From the NCBI GenBank assembly GCA_024276015.1, contig JAJRXZ010000087.1:1-35460 (forward strand): 35,460 bases of DNA, given 5' to 3'. This document shows, in pieces, positions 18,522 to 26,883 of the stretch. The notes below the pieces were generated by a model. That model ran no database searches. It was not told where the DNA came from and saw only the letters and a list, made by a program, of their open reading frames with translations. The position numbers were made by a program, and so were the translations under genes. Source of the DNA: Spirochaetota bacterium (GTDB lineage: Bacteria; Spirochaetota; UBA4802; UBA5550). How positions within the stretch are numbered: the stretch's first letter is position 1; every line of letters begins with the position of its first letter.

Positions 18522-19298
18522 ATGAATAACTATCCGAATTATGAATCAAATAAAGTAAATAAAAAGGTTATTGCTGTAATTCAGGCCAGAATGGAATCTG
18601 TGCGGCTTCCGGGTAAAGCAATGCTTGAGCTTGCCGGCAAACCGTTACTGGCCCACGTAATTGAACGAACTCTCGCTATTGCCGGAATTGACCGTGTCGT
18701 TCTTGCTACAGGAAACGGCGCAGAAAATATGCAGTTAGTTGAACTGGCAAAATCAATGGATATCGACTTTTTTATAGGTTCTCCCGAAAATGTTCTGGAA
18801 AGATACTATTATACGGCCCATGCCTACGGCGGAGACTATATTGTCAGAGTTACCGGAGATAATCCTTTTACGGACCCGGACTATGCATCAATGGTCGTTG
18901 ATATTGCCCTTGAATCGGGAGCCGATCTCTGCGCTATTCCCAATCTCCCGCTCGGAGCAGCAGTTGAAGTTATAAAAAGAGAAGCTTTAAACGAGGCCTT
19001 TGAAATGAGCGAAAAGCAGTATCACTTCGAACATGTAACTCCCTTTATTAAAGAACATTCGGAGCTTTTTCATATCGAAAGGCATCCTGTGCATATAGCA
19101 AACCCTTTTAAAAATCTGAGATTAACTGTTGATACTCCTGAAGATTACAAACTGGCAAAGATCATTTTTGAAAAACTCTATGAAGGAAGACCCTTCTCAC
19201 TTGAGTCTGTAATAAACTTTCTTACAATAAATCCCGAACTGGTTAATATTAATAACAGTGTTGTACAACGTCCTATGACTCACACTAATAATGGCTGA
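18522..19298 (+). CDS. spsF: SpsF-like cytidylyltransferase family protein
   Basis: The 258-residue product belongs to the cytidylyltransferase-3 group that includes SpsF and CMP-sugar synthetases. It would transfer CMP from CTP to an acidic or modified sugar. The N-terminal signature IAVIQARMESVRLPGK is intact (about residues 16-31). RVTGDNPFTDPDY supplies the acidic residues that bind metal and sugar, and LRLTVDTPEDY near the C-terminus is typical of SpsF proteins. It starts 12 bp after the radical SAM gene and overlaps the next gene by 8 bp, which implies translational coupling. The name follows SpsF of spore-coat polysaccharide synthesis by family only; nothing here suggests sporulation. 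A role in flagellar or surface glycan synthesis is inferred from context. Confidence 0.88.
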   Translation: MNNYPNYESNKVNKKVIAVIQARMESVRLPGKAMLELAGKPLLAHVIERTLAIAGIDRVVLATGNGAENMQLVELAKSMDIDFFIGSPENVLERYYYTAHAYGGDYIVRVTGDNPFTDPDYASMVVDIALESGADLCAIPNLPLGAAVEVIKREALNEAFEMSEKQYHFEHVTPFIKEHSELFHIERHPVHIANPFKNLRLTVDTPEDYKLAKIIFEKLYEGRPFSLESVINFLTINPELVNINNSVVQRPMTHTNNG

Positions 19299-20211
19299 AA
19301 AAATAGTATCCATTTTAACTGACCGCAGCAAAAAACTCGGAACCGGTCATTTTCAGAGAATGCTCAACCTTCTTCGGTTTTTAAACATACAGAAGGGCAT
19401 TAAAGCTTTTCTTGTAAAAAATAATAAAAATCATATCCCCCCCGGCTTGGAACAGTATATTATTGAGGGGGTTCATCCAAAGAGCGATCTTATTATACGG
19501 GATATGAGAGATTCTCATATTAATGACATTGTATCATTAAGAAAAATCTCAAAAGTCCTTGTAATTGACGACTGCGGCAGCGGGAGGGATAAAGCCGATT
19601 ATGTTATAGACCTCCTTCCGAATACTCATAGGGATTTTGACAAGAATGAATATACTTTGGAACATTTTATTTACGGATTTAATTTTTCAAATTCAATAAT
19701 TAATGAAAAAGAGGTCTTCTATAACAAAACAGTGGACATTGCTTTTTACCCCGGATTTGAAAGCAGCAGGGAATATATTGAAGAGATCATGCAGTACTTC
19801 CCTGAGGGCACAAGAACGGTTCTGTTATCGGGCACTGAGAATTATTATTCAACAGGCGGACAAAAAGAAAAAATTACCGATAAATCTTATTCGGAAATAT
19901 TGCTCTCGTCCAAGTGCGTTGCCGCACATTTTGGAATAACTCTTTTTGAGGCCCAATTGTGCCGCTGCAGAATTATTACAATAAATCCAACGGATTATCA
20001 TAATAAGATCACAAGCATAGCAGAAGGGTTCATTGACATCATAAATCTCGGTAAACCTGAGAATCTGGATATTAAGATAGTAAAACCACTTATTAGTAAA
20101 GAAATTAATAAATCGCATAACATAAGAGTTTCCTGCGAGGATGTCTATAGAACTATTCAGAAAAGACTTTTTTCATTTTATGAACTTCTATTGAAGATGA
20201 TATCTGAATAG
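19291..20211 (+). CDS. SpsG/PseG-like nucleotide-sugar hydrolase or glycosyltransferase
   Basis: The 306-residue product resembles the SpsG/PseG group, GT-B fold proteins of which PseG removes UDP from a diacetamido sugar in pseudaminic acid synthesis. KKLGTGHFQRMLNLLRFL near the N-terminus matches the GmGHv.Rcl.La pattern. VLVIDDCGSGRDKADYVID matches the middle Asp-rich segment. The AAHFGITLFEAQLCRCRII stretch corresponds to the 's.GsTl.E....g.p.i' nucleotide-binding part. It overlaps spsF by 8 bp and closes the six-gene run. A complete pseudaminic or legionaminic acid pathway (NeuB-like synthase, aminotransferase) is not in the window, so the exact substrate is open. The sequence is more diverged than typical PseG. 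Confidence 0.72.
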   Translation: MAEKIVSILTDRSKKLGTGHFQRMLNLLRFLNIQKGIKAFLVKNNKNHIPPGLEQYIIEGVHPKSDLIIRDMRDSHINDIVSLRKISKVLVIDDCGSGRDKADYVIDLLPNTHRDFDKNEYTLEHFIYGFNFSNSIINEKEVFYNKTVDIAFYPGFESSREYIEEIMQYFPEGTRTVLLSGTENYYSTGGQKEKITDKSYSEILLSSKCVAAHFGITLFEAQLCRCRIITINPTDYHNKITSIAEGFIDIINLGKPENLDIKIVKPLISKEINKSHNIRVSCEDVYRTIQKRLFSFYELLLKMISE

Positions 20212-20345
20212 AGAATACAATTTAATTTCACCTCCGGGAATTGGGACCGTAATTAATAATATTATTTTTTTGATAATCAAAAATTCCTTTACTTGAGTAT
20301 TTCTGAAAATAATATAGTAATATAAGAAAAGTTTTAGGAAAGATA

Positions 20346-21269
20346 ATGAATAGATCGGGTTATATGACAGGCAGCTGGTCCTTCAAGCTGATAGTAATTA
20401 ATGTTGTTGTTTATATTTTGCAGAGTTCTTTACTGGCAGGAGACAACCAGATTTTATTTACATACTATTTCGGATTGATCCCGAAACTGATCATTGAGAA
20501 GGGCTTTATCTGGCAATTCTTTACTTACATGTTCCTCCATGGAAGTTTTATGCATATTTTTGTAAATATGTATGCCCTGCTGATCTTCGGCATATCAATT
20601 GAAGAGACATGGGGCACAAAAAAATTTCTGCTATATTATGTAATTACCGGCACAGGCGCAGGCGTAACAATTTTTCTGTTAAATATCTTTTTAGGCGGCC
20701 AGGCAATGGTAATCCCCACTATCGGCGCTTCCGGCGCTATTTTCGGCCTGCTTATTGCCTTTGGAATCCTTTTCCCCGATGCTCAGATCTTGCTCTTTTT
20801 TGTACTGCCAATAAGAGCAAAATACCTTGTCATTCTTTACGGAGGATTTGAGTTTTATTCACTCATGACAACAATGGGTTCAAGTAATATTTCCCATATC
20901 GGTCATCTCGGAGGTTTATTGTTCGGACTGATATTTTTTGCAGTTGAAAAGCGGCGCGGGATCACCTTTAAAGCGAAAAAGATCAGAAGTAACTTTAACA
21001 GTGAAATAAGAAAACCTGATAAAAGCATTTCACCGAATATTGAAGAGAATAAAAATTTTCTGATAAATATACTTAAAAAGATCAAAACAGGCGGGATAAA
21101 TTCTCTTAACGACGATGAATACCAGCACATGCAGTATCTTTTAATTATGTATGACGAAGAGAATGAGAATATTTGTGTTGAAGAAGACTTCAACTATGAG
21201 GATGATTACTGCTTAAAGTGTGAAAATATAATGAACTGCATTGTCAGGGAAATAAAAAAGTATAAGTGA
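20346..21269 (+). CDS. Rhomboid family intramembrane serine protease with cytosolic C-terminal extension
   Basis: The 307-residue product has about six membrane helices within residues 10-200. HGSFMHIFVNMYAL is the rhomboid TM2 motif. Ser129 in IGASGAIFG (GxSG) and His187 in HIGHLGGLLFG form the catalytic dyad. It would cleave membrane proteins within the bilayer; no substrate can be named. After the last helix about 100 residues remain: a basic stretch, then an acidic tail ending in YCLKCENIMNC, a C-x2-C-x5-C cluster that could bind metal. AGGA-type ribosome binding lies 6-7 bases before the ATG. The 134-bp gap upstream (20212-20345) holds only AT-rich DNA with weak promoter-like hexamers and no clear terminator. 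Confidence 0.92.
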   Translation: MNRSGYMTGSWSFKLIVINVVVYILQSSLLAGDNQILFTYYFGLIPKLIIEKGFIWQFFTYMFLHGSFMHIFVNMYALLIFGISIEETWGTKKFLLYYVITGTGAGVTIFLLNIFLGGQAMVIPTIGASGAIFGLLIAFGILFPDAQILLFFVLPIRAKYLVILYGGFEFYSLMTTMGSSNISHIGHLGGLLFGLIFFAVEKRRGITFKAKKIRSNFNSEIRKPDKSISPNIEENKNFLINILKKIKTGGINSLNDDEYQHMQYLLIMYDEENENICVEEDFNYEDDYCLKCENIMNCIVREIKKYK

Positions 21270-21317
21270 TTTTGCAATCTATTAATATTTTAACGCTGAA
21301 TTAAAATAAAAGGGATC

Positions 21318-21752
21318 ATGATACCTGTAAAAATAAAAGTTAAATCAGGAGCAAAAATTCCGCAATATCAGAGCAGCGGGTCGGCAGGAGCGGATATTTT
21401 TGCATTTCTGGAAGAACCCGTAACAATAAAGCAAGGTGCCGCCGCGTTAATTCCAACCGGAATATTTATTGAAATACCGGAAGGATATGAGGCTCAGATA
21501 AGGCCGAGAAGCGGACTTGCAATAAAACATGGGATCACGCTTTTAAATACACCCGGTACAATCGATTCCGATTACAGGGGCGAGATCAAGGTCATTGTAA
21601 CTAATCTTGGCAATAAAGATTTTACAGTGACAAATGAGATGAGAATTGCGCAGATGATCTTTAACAAATGTTATAAAGGTTATTTTGTCCAGGCCGATTC
21701 TCTTAATACTACCGAGAGGAATGAAGGAGGTTTTGGGCATTCCGGACTATGA
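21318..21752 (+). CDS. dut: Deoxyuridine triphosphatase (dUTPase)
   Basis: The 144-residue product hydrolyses dUTP to dUMP and pyrophosphate. This keeps uracil out of DNA and feeds thymidylate synthesis. All five trimeric dUTPase motifs are visible: SAGADIFAF (1), PRSGLAIKHG (2), LNTPGTIDSDYRGEIKV (3, with the catalytic Asp), RIAQMIF (4) and RNEGGFGHSG (5, the Gly-rich arm closing over the nucleotide). Length is standard. AAAGGG lies just before the ATG. The stop overlaps the rnj start by 4 bp (ATGA), so the two are translationally coupled. Confidence 0.97.
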   Translation: MIPVKIKVKSGAKIPQYQSSGSAGADIFAFLEEPVTIKQGAAALIPTGIFIEIPEGYEAQIRPRSGLAIKHGITLLNTPGTIDSDYRGEIKVIVTNLGNKDFTVTNEMRIAQMIFNKCYKGYFVQADSLNTTERNEGGFGHSGL

Positions 21753-23407
21753 GTAAAAACAATAAAGACAAAGTAAAAATTATTCCCCTTGGGGGGCTTG
21801 GAACAATTGGGAAGAATATTACATTAATAGAATATAATAATGATATTATAATTATTGACTGCGGAATTATGTTCCCCAATGAAGAAACGCCCGGTATTGA
21901 TTTCATTATCCCTGATTTTTCTTACATCTTCAAAAACAGAGACAGAGTAAAAGCGATCGTAGTTACACACGGGCATGAAGATCATATCGGCGCTATTCCC
22001 TTTCTGCTTCAAAAGATCAGTATCCCCATTTATGCAACAAAATTGACTATCGGCCTGATACAGAGCAGGCTGCTGGAACGCCCTCCCATTAACGAACCTG
22101 AATTCATTGAGATCAAACCAAGAGATATAGTAAATATAGCTTCATTTACAATAGAATTTATACGCGTAACGCACTCCATTGTTGACGGAGTAGGTCTTGC
22201 AATACAGACCGGCCCCGGAACGATCATACATACCGGTGATTTTAAAATTGATTTTTCACCGGTAGACGGCGATGTTACCGATATATACCGTTTTTCCGAA
22301 TATGGAGAAAAGGGAGTTTTACTCCTCATGTCGGACAGTACAAATGCCGAAAAAGTAGGTTTCACAAAATCGGAATCCATACTGGATGACAGGCTCATAG
22401 ATATTTTTTCCACATCCAAGGGAAGAATAATTGTTGCTTCCTTTGCTTCAAATATTAACAGGATCCAGCAGATACTGGATATTGCCAAAAGATATCACAG
22501 GAAGGTGGTATTAACGGGGTTCAGTATGATCAAGAATGTTGAGATATCCAGAACTCTCGGTTATCTGAATATTAAGGACGATATTCTTGTCAGTCTTGAA
22601 GAAGCCAATCAACTGCCCGACAAAAAACTGGTCATTATCGGCACAGGTTCCCAGGGAGAACCTATGTCTGCAATATACAGAATGGCTAACGGACTTCATC
22701 GGCACTTTACTGCCCAAAAGGGGGACACTGTAATTATTACAGCTTCGGTAATACCGGGGAATGAACGGCTGGTTACTAACGTTATAAACCTCCTGATGCA
22801 GCTCGGAGCAGAGGTCTATTATAATAAGGATTCGGACATTCACGTTTCAGGGCACGGTTCTGCAAAAGAATTAAAACTGATGATCTCAATGACCAGGCCA
22901 AAATATTTTATGCCCATACACGGCGAATTTAAACATCTGAAAGCTCATGCCAGGATCGCAGAATCTCTAAAAATAAAATCGTCAAGAATACTGATCCCTC
23001 AAAACGGAGATGTCCTTGAGTTGTCATCAAAATTTTTCGGCAAAAAAGATTCAATAAATCTGTCTCAAATTTATGTTGACGGATCTGAAATAGGCGATGT
23101 TGACAGCGGTATAATAAAAGAACGGCAGACAATGTCAACAGACGGGATTATAATTGCAACTATTCTTATTTCCGAGGGCATGCTTATTATGAAACCTGAG
23201 ATTGCTGCCAAGGGCTTCCTTGGCGCAAGAAGCAGTCATGTTCTCGGCAAAATATCGGAAACTGTTGAGGAAAAAGTCTGTAAAATGTTAAAGGACGATC
23301 TATCTGTAAATGAAATAAGAATAAAGATCAAAAACGAACTTAAAAATATAGTTTACAAATTAAGCAAAAGAAATTCACTCGTTGAAGTTCAGGTTTTTGA
23401 GATATAG
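21749..23407 (+). CDS. rnj: Ribonuclease J
   Basis: The 552-residue product is a metallo-beta-lactamase/beta-CASP ribonuclease that acts in RNA decay and maturation as endonuclease and 5'-3' exonuclease. The zinc site THGHEDHIGAIPFLL lies near residues 72-86. HTGDFKID and LMSDSTNAE follow, with the beta-CASP part (IIVASFASNINRIQQI, IIGTGSQGEPMSA) and the late HVSGHG and FMPIHGEF motifs. Length and the C-terminal domain are normal for RNase J. It has no good ribosome binding site at the right distance and probably depends on coupling to dut through the 4-bp overlap. Confidence 0.95.
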   Translation: MSKNNKDKVKIIPLGGLGTIGKNITLIEYNNDIIIIDCGIMFPNEETPGIDFIIPDFSYIFKNRDRVKAIVVTHGHEDHIGAIPFLLQKISIPIYATKLTIGLIQSRLLERPPINEPEFIEIKPRDIVNIASFTIEFIRVTHSIVDGVGLAIQTGPGTIIHTGDFKIDFSPVDGDVTDIYRFSEYGEKGVLLLMSDSTNAEKVGFTKSESILDDRLIDIFSTSKGRIIVASFASNINRIQQILDIAKRYHRKVVLTGFSMIKNVEISRTLGYLNIKDDILVSLEEANQLPDKKLVIIGTGSQGEPMSAIYRMANGLHRHFTAQKGDTVIITASVIPGNERLVTNVINLLMQLGAEVYYNKDSDIHVSGHGSAKELKLMISMTRPKYFMPIHGEFKHLKAHARIAESLKIKSSRILIPQNGDVLELSSKFFGKKDSINLSQIYVDGSEIGDVDSGIIKERQTMSTDGIIIATILISEGMLIMKPEIAAKGFLGARSSHVLGKISETVEEKVCKMLKDDLSVNEIRIKIKNELKNIVYKLSKRNSLVEVQVFEI

Positions 23408-23432
23408 TCTTCACGGATTAAAGAGAGATTAA

Positions 23433-24215
23433 ATGAATATTACCGATTCTATTTTACTTGGTACTTTACAGGGAGTAACCGAATTCTTACCTGTAAGTTC
23501 ATCGGGACACTTAACGCTTTTGCAGCATTTTTTAGGACTTGGCGATACTCCTCTTATCTTTGATATCTATCTTCATGCGGCATCGCTCATTGCAGTTGTA
23601 ATTTTCTTCAGAAAGAGAATAACCGATCTTACGGTTTCTCTCTTTAAAAAAAACAGAAAAAATGAAAAAATCGAAATTCTTTTTCTGTTACTTAGTACTG
23701 TTATTACTGCTCTGATGCTTCCTCTTACCAGACCTGTTGTTTACTATATCAAGGAAAAACCGCAATTTCTTTTATTCTCATTTTTATTTACAGCGGTTAT
23801 TCTCCTTTTTACAGATAAAATACTGAAAAAAAGATCGGGCAGATCCATAATCAGCTTAAAAGACTCAATTATGATCGGACTATTCCAAGGGCTTGCCGTG
23901 TTCCCGGGCATCAGCAGATCGGGCAGTACCATCTGTGCAGGCCTTTTTTCCGGACTTAAAGGTGACAAATCATTTGAGTATTCTTTTATACTTGCAATTC
24001 CTGCGATATCAGGAGCCCTTCTGCTCGAATCCGTAAATGCAGATATCAAAGGGCTTGATATACATATATTGATTGCAGGCTGTTTTTCATCATTGGTCTT
24101 CAGTTTAATATCTCTTCAATTATTATCCTTCCTTATCAGAAAAACACTATTTAAGCCATTCGCCTTTTATTTAATATTCCTGTCATTTGTTGTATTAAAG
24201 ATCTTCTGGTTATAA
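23433..24215 (+). CDS. uppP: Undecaprenyl-diphosphatase
   Basis: The 260-residue membrane protein is of the BacA/UppP family. It dephosphorylates undecaprenyl pyrophosphate so that the lipid carrier can be reused in peptidoglycan and surface glycan assembly. The two inverted-repeat signatures are present: LQGVTEFLPVSSSGHL near residue 12 with the catalytic Glu and Ser, and FQGLAVFPGISRSGST near residue 152 with the Arg. About seven to eight hydrophobic helices fit the family. It starts 25 bp after rnj. It is functionally linked to the polysaccharide genes at the right end of the window. Confidence 0.95.
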   Translation: MNITDSILLGTLQGVTEFLPVSSSGHLTLLQHFLGLGDTPLIFDIYLHAASLIAVVIFFRKRITDLTVSLFKKNRKNEKIEILFLLLSTVITALMLPLTRPVVYYIKEKPQFLLFSFLFTAVILLFTDKILKKRSGRSIISLKDSIMIGLFQGLAVFPGISRSGSTICAGLFSGLKGDKSFEYSFILAIPAISGALLLESVNADIKGLDIHILIAGCFSSLVFSLISLQLLSFLIRKTLFKPFAFYLIFLSFVVLKIFWL

Positions 24216-24323
24216 TTTAATATTATTCTCTTCAGGGCTTTTTACAGTTAATATTTAGTAAAATTATTCCGATTTTTACCGAAAATAGAATATACATATC
24301 AAAATTCTCATATTTGAATGGGG

Positions 24324-24349
24324 TTCCGGACCTTTTAAATTTTCCGGAA
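24324..24349. repeat. Short inverted repeat in the ftsK leader
   Basis: TTCCGG (24324-24329) and CCGGAA (24344-24349) can pair over a 14-base loop, about 25 bases before the ftsK start, in the 160-bp gap after uppP. There is no T-run, so it is not a terminator. The rest of the gap is AT-rich and holds no gene that I can see. Confidence 0.25.
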
Positions 24350-24362
24350 AACAGGGTCTGTC

Positions 24363-24383
24363 ATGGAGGAGAGTATTGTTTAA
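24363..24383 (+). other. Six-codon ATG mini-ORF overlapping the ftsK ribosome binding site and TTG start
   Basis: ATG at 24363 opens MEESIV-stop. It spans the GGAGGA at 24365-24370 and the ftsK TTG at 24376 in another frame. An AGGG lies upstream at a usable distance. It could modulate initiation at the TTG, or be chance. Confidence 0.2.
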
Positions 24384-26871
24384 GGATAAAAGAAAAAGAG
24401 AGATCTCGGGGATACTCTTGATCTTTTTTTCAATCATATTGTTTCTTGCTGTTTTTACATTTAACATCCATGATATGCAGTTATTACATAAAAATAAAGA
24501 AATAAACAATATTGCCGGACCCGCAGGAGCCATAATAAGCTATTACCTGAGATTATCATTCGGGATATCGTCATATTTGATCGTATTAATGTTCGGGCTC
24601 ACCGGATGGAGAATACTGAAGAATAACAAAAGAGCTGTTATTATTGAGAGTCTATTCTCGATATTTTTTCTTACCATTACTTCATCAGCATTAATTACAC
24701 TGATAAACGATTCTTCACTATACTACAATGGAGGAATACTTGGCTTTTATATCTATAAATTTCTGAAAACAGTAATCGGAAGCGTGGGTTCTTTTCTGAC
24801 AATTTTAATATTAAATTTAATAGGGCTTATTATTCTTGGAATTATATCATTGACCGGCCTAATTGAAATTGCCGGCAGTAAAAAGGATATTCCCAAAAAA
24901 ATCCTGTCAATATTAAAAAAATACTCCTTTAGCGGATTGAAAAGAGATGTGCCCTACAATTTTATCGAAGAGGAACTTAGAAACAAAAATGAAAAGATGC
25001 CCTGGGTTACCAGGAAAAAAGTAAAGATCTACAATGACTTGACCGAAACAGAAGACTTTAATGATATTAAATATATTGAAATGCTGGCGCCGCAGGAAAA
25101 GCATGACCACAGCGGCGCTATGTTATACGAACCCGAGGATGCCGGCCTCTTTGCATATAAGGAAGATCGCTGCAATGAGATCATCCTCGATAAAAAAAGC
25201 GGAACGGCAATTAACAACAGCAATGAATTCTTTACCGAAGATTCGGAAGTTTTCTATGAAGATAATATTTCAATTAAAAAAATATCAAAACCGGAGGAGA
25301 GTGAAGAAATAGGGGAGGACAAAATAGATTTTATTAATACCGAAAGGGATGCAGACCCCATTCTCACAAACAGAATAAAGAATATTGATATGGATAAAAC
25401 CACTCCAAATGATGCTGTTTTAGATGAACATTTACAGGCGGAAGCTGATAAAAAGAATTCAAGCGATTCTGTCAGCGGAGAATATACTGTCCCATCCGAA
25501 ATTTTCCAGTCTTCAGAGAGATCCGATTCAAAAAACTGGCAGGAAGAGATAAAAAGGATCTCTACTCTTCTGGTCAATACACTGGCAGATTTCGGCATTG
25601 AATCAAAAGTTGTTAATGTGAACAGAGGACCCGTAATAACATTATACGAAATACAAATTGCACCGGGAATTAAAGTTAATAAAATTGTGGGGCTTTCCGA
25701 CGATATTGCCATGGCTCTTGCAGCATTGAGAGTTCGTATTGTTGCTCCTATTCCCGGAAAATCTGCAATAGGCGTCGAAATTCCAAACAGGATCAGAGAA
25801 AGTGTAACCCTGGGCGATATTATTAATTCGAAGGAATACCGTTCTCAAAATGGATTATTAAAGGTTGTTCTGGGCAAAGATATACTGGGTAAACCTGTCA
25901 CATTCGACCTTAAAAGACAACCTCACCTTCTCATTGCAGGAGCCACCGGTTCGGGAAAATCCGTCTGCGTAAACTCAATAATTGCCAGCTTAATATATAA
26001 TTATAATCCTTCATACCTTCGGTTTATACTGATAGATCCGAAAATGGTAGAGCTCCAGATATATAACGGACTGCCTCATCTTCTAACGCCTGTTATCACT
26101 GAATCGCAGAGCGCTCAGATCGCCCTGAAATGGATAATTTTTGAAATGGACAGAAGATATAAACTGCTCTCCCAATTCAATTGCAGAGATATTGAAAGAT
26201 ACAATAATCTGATCGGCACTGAAAACGATGAGCGCCGGAAGCTGCCATATATCGTTACTATAATCGACGAACTTGCAGATCTAATGATGGTCTCCTCCAA
26301 GGAAGTTGAAGGCAGCATCACCAGAATTGCTCAGAAGGCAAGAGCAGTGGGAATTCATCTTGTGCTTGCTACTCAAAGGCCTTCAGTAGATGTTATTACT
26401 GGAATTATAAAAGCGAACTTTCCGGCAAGAATTGCCTTTCAGGTAGCTCAAAAAACCGATTCCAGAACAATAATTGACCAGAATGGAGCTGAAAAATTAC
26501 TGGGAAAAGGCGACATGCTGTATCAGTCCCCGATCAGTTCTTTTCCGGTGAGAATACAGGGAGCTTTTATCTCTGAAGATGAAATTCTCGGCATAGTAGA
26601 TCACCTTTCACAAAACTACACCAGCAGTTATGTGGATTTTGAAGAGTGTATTTCAGAATTTGATAATTCTAAAGACAGAGAAGAGGAAGCTGACGAGCTC
26701 TTCTCCGAAGCTCTGAAAATTATTGAAGAAACCCGTAAAGCTTCAGCATCATATCTTCAGAGAAGATTGAGCATAGGATATAATCGTGCGGCAAGAATTA
26801 TTGAACTTATGGAAGATAAAGGTTATGTAGGGCCTCAACAGGGAAGTAAACCAAGGGAAGTATATATATAA
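24376..26871 (+). CDS. ftsK: DNA translocase FtsK/SpoIIIE
   Basis: The 831-residue protein pumps chromosomal DNA at the division septum. It starts at TTG, 5 bases after GGAGGA; no nearby in-frame ATG fits. Residues about 1-170 contain four hydrophobic segments for membrane anchoring. A charged, acidic linker runs to about residue 390. The motor begins with the alpha domain (LADFGIESKVVNVNRGPVIT). The RecA-like beta domain follows with Walker A GATGSGKSVCVNS near residue 523 and Walker B YIVTIIDELADLM near 628. The gamma winged-helix domain (SYLQRRLSIGYNRAARIIE, MEDKGYVGP) ends the protein and would read KOPS-type polar DNA signals. Architecture is standard. It converges on the minus-strand methyltransferase with a 12-bp gap and no clear terminator. 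Confidence 0.96.
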   Translation: MFKDKRKREISGILLIFFSIILFLAVFTFNIHDMQLLHKNKEINNIAGPAGAIISYYLRLSFGISSYLIVLMFGLTGWRILKNNKRAVIIESLFSIFFLTITSSALITLINDSSLYYNGGILGFYIYKFLKTVIGSVGSFLTILILNLIGLIILGIISLTGLIEIAGSKKDIPKKILSILKKYSFSGLKRDVPYNFIEEELRNKNEKMPWVTRKKVKIYNDLTETEDFNDIKYIEMLAPQEKHDHSGAMLYEPEDAGLFAYKEDRCNEIILDKKSGTAINNSNEFFTEDSEVFYEDNISIKKISKPEESEEIGEDKIDFINTERDADPILTNRIKNIDMDKTTPNDAVLDEHLQAEADKKNSSDSVSGEYTVPSEIFQSSERSDSKNWQEEIKRISTLLVNTLADFGIESKVVNVNRGPVITLYEIQIAPGIKVNKIVGLSDDIAMALAALRVRIVAPIPGKSAIGVEIPNRIRESVTLGDIINSKEYRSQNGLLKVVLGKDILGKPVTFDLKRQPHLLIAGATGSGKSVCVNSIIASLIYNYNPSYLRFILIDPKMVELQIYNGLPHLLTPVITESQSAQIALKWIIFEMDRRYKLLSQFNCRDIERYNNLIGTENDERRKLPYIVTIIDELADLMMVSSKEVEGSITRIAQKARAVGIHLVLATQRPSVDVITGIIKANFPARIAFQVAQKTDSRTIIDQNGAEKLLGKGDMLYQSPISSFPVRIQGAFISEDEILGIVDHLSQNYTSSYVDFEECISEFDNSKDREEEADELFSEALKIIEETRKASASYLQRRLSIGYNRAARIIELMEDKGYVGPQQGSKPREVYI

Positions 26872-26883
26872 TAATCGAACTCG

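Noticed and set aside
22030-22488. A 152-codon open frame antisense to rnj
   Set aside because: It lies wholly inside a well-supported RNase J gene and has no recognisable motif; other long antisense frames in the giant gene, ftsK and the GT4 genes are rejected for the same reason.
23433-24215. Bacitracin-resistance gene acquired by transfer
   Set aside because: UppP/BacA is a housekeeping lipid-carrier phosphatase and sits in an ordinary chromosomal context.
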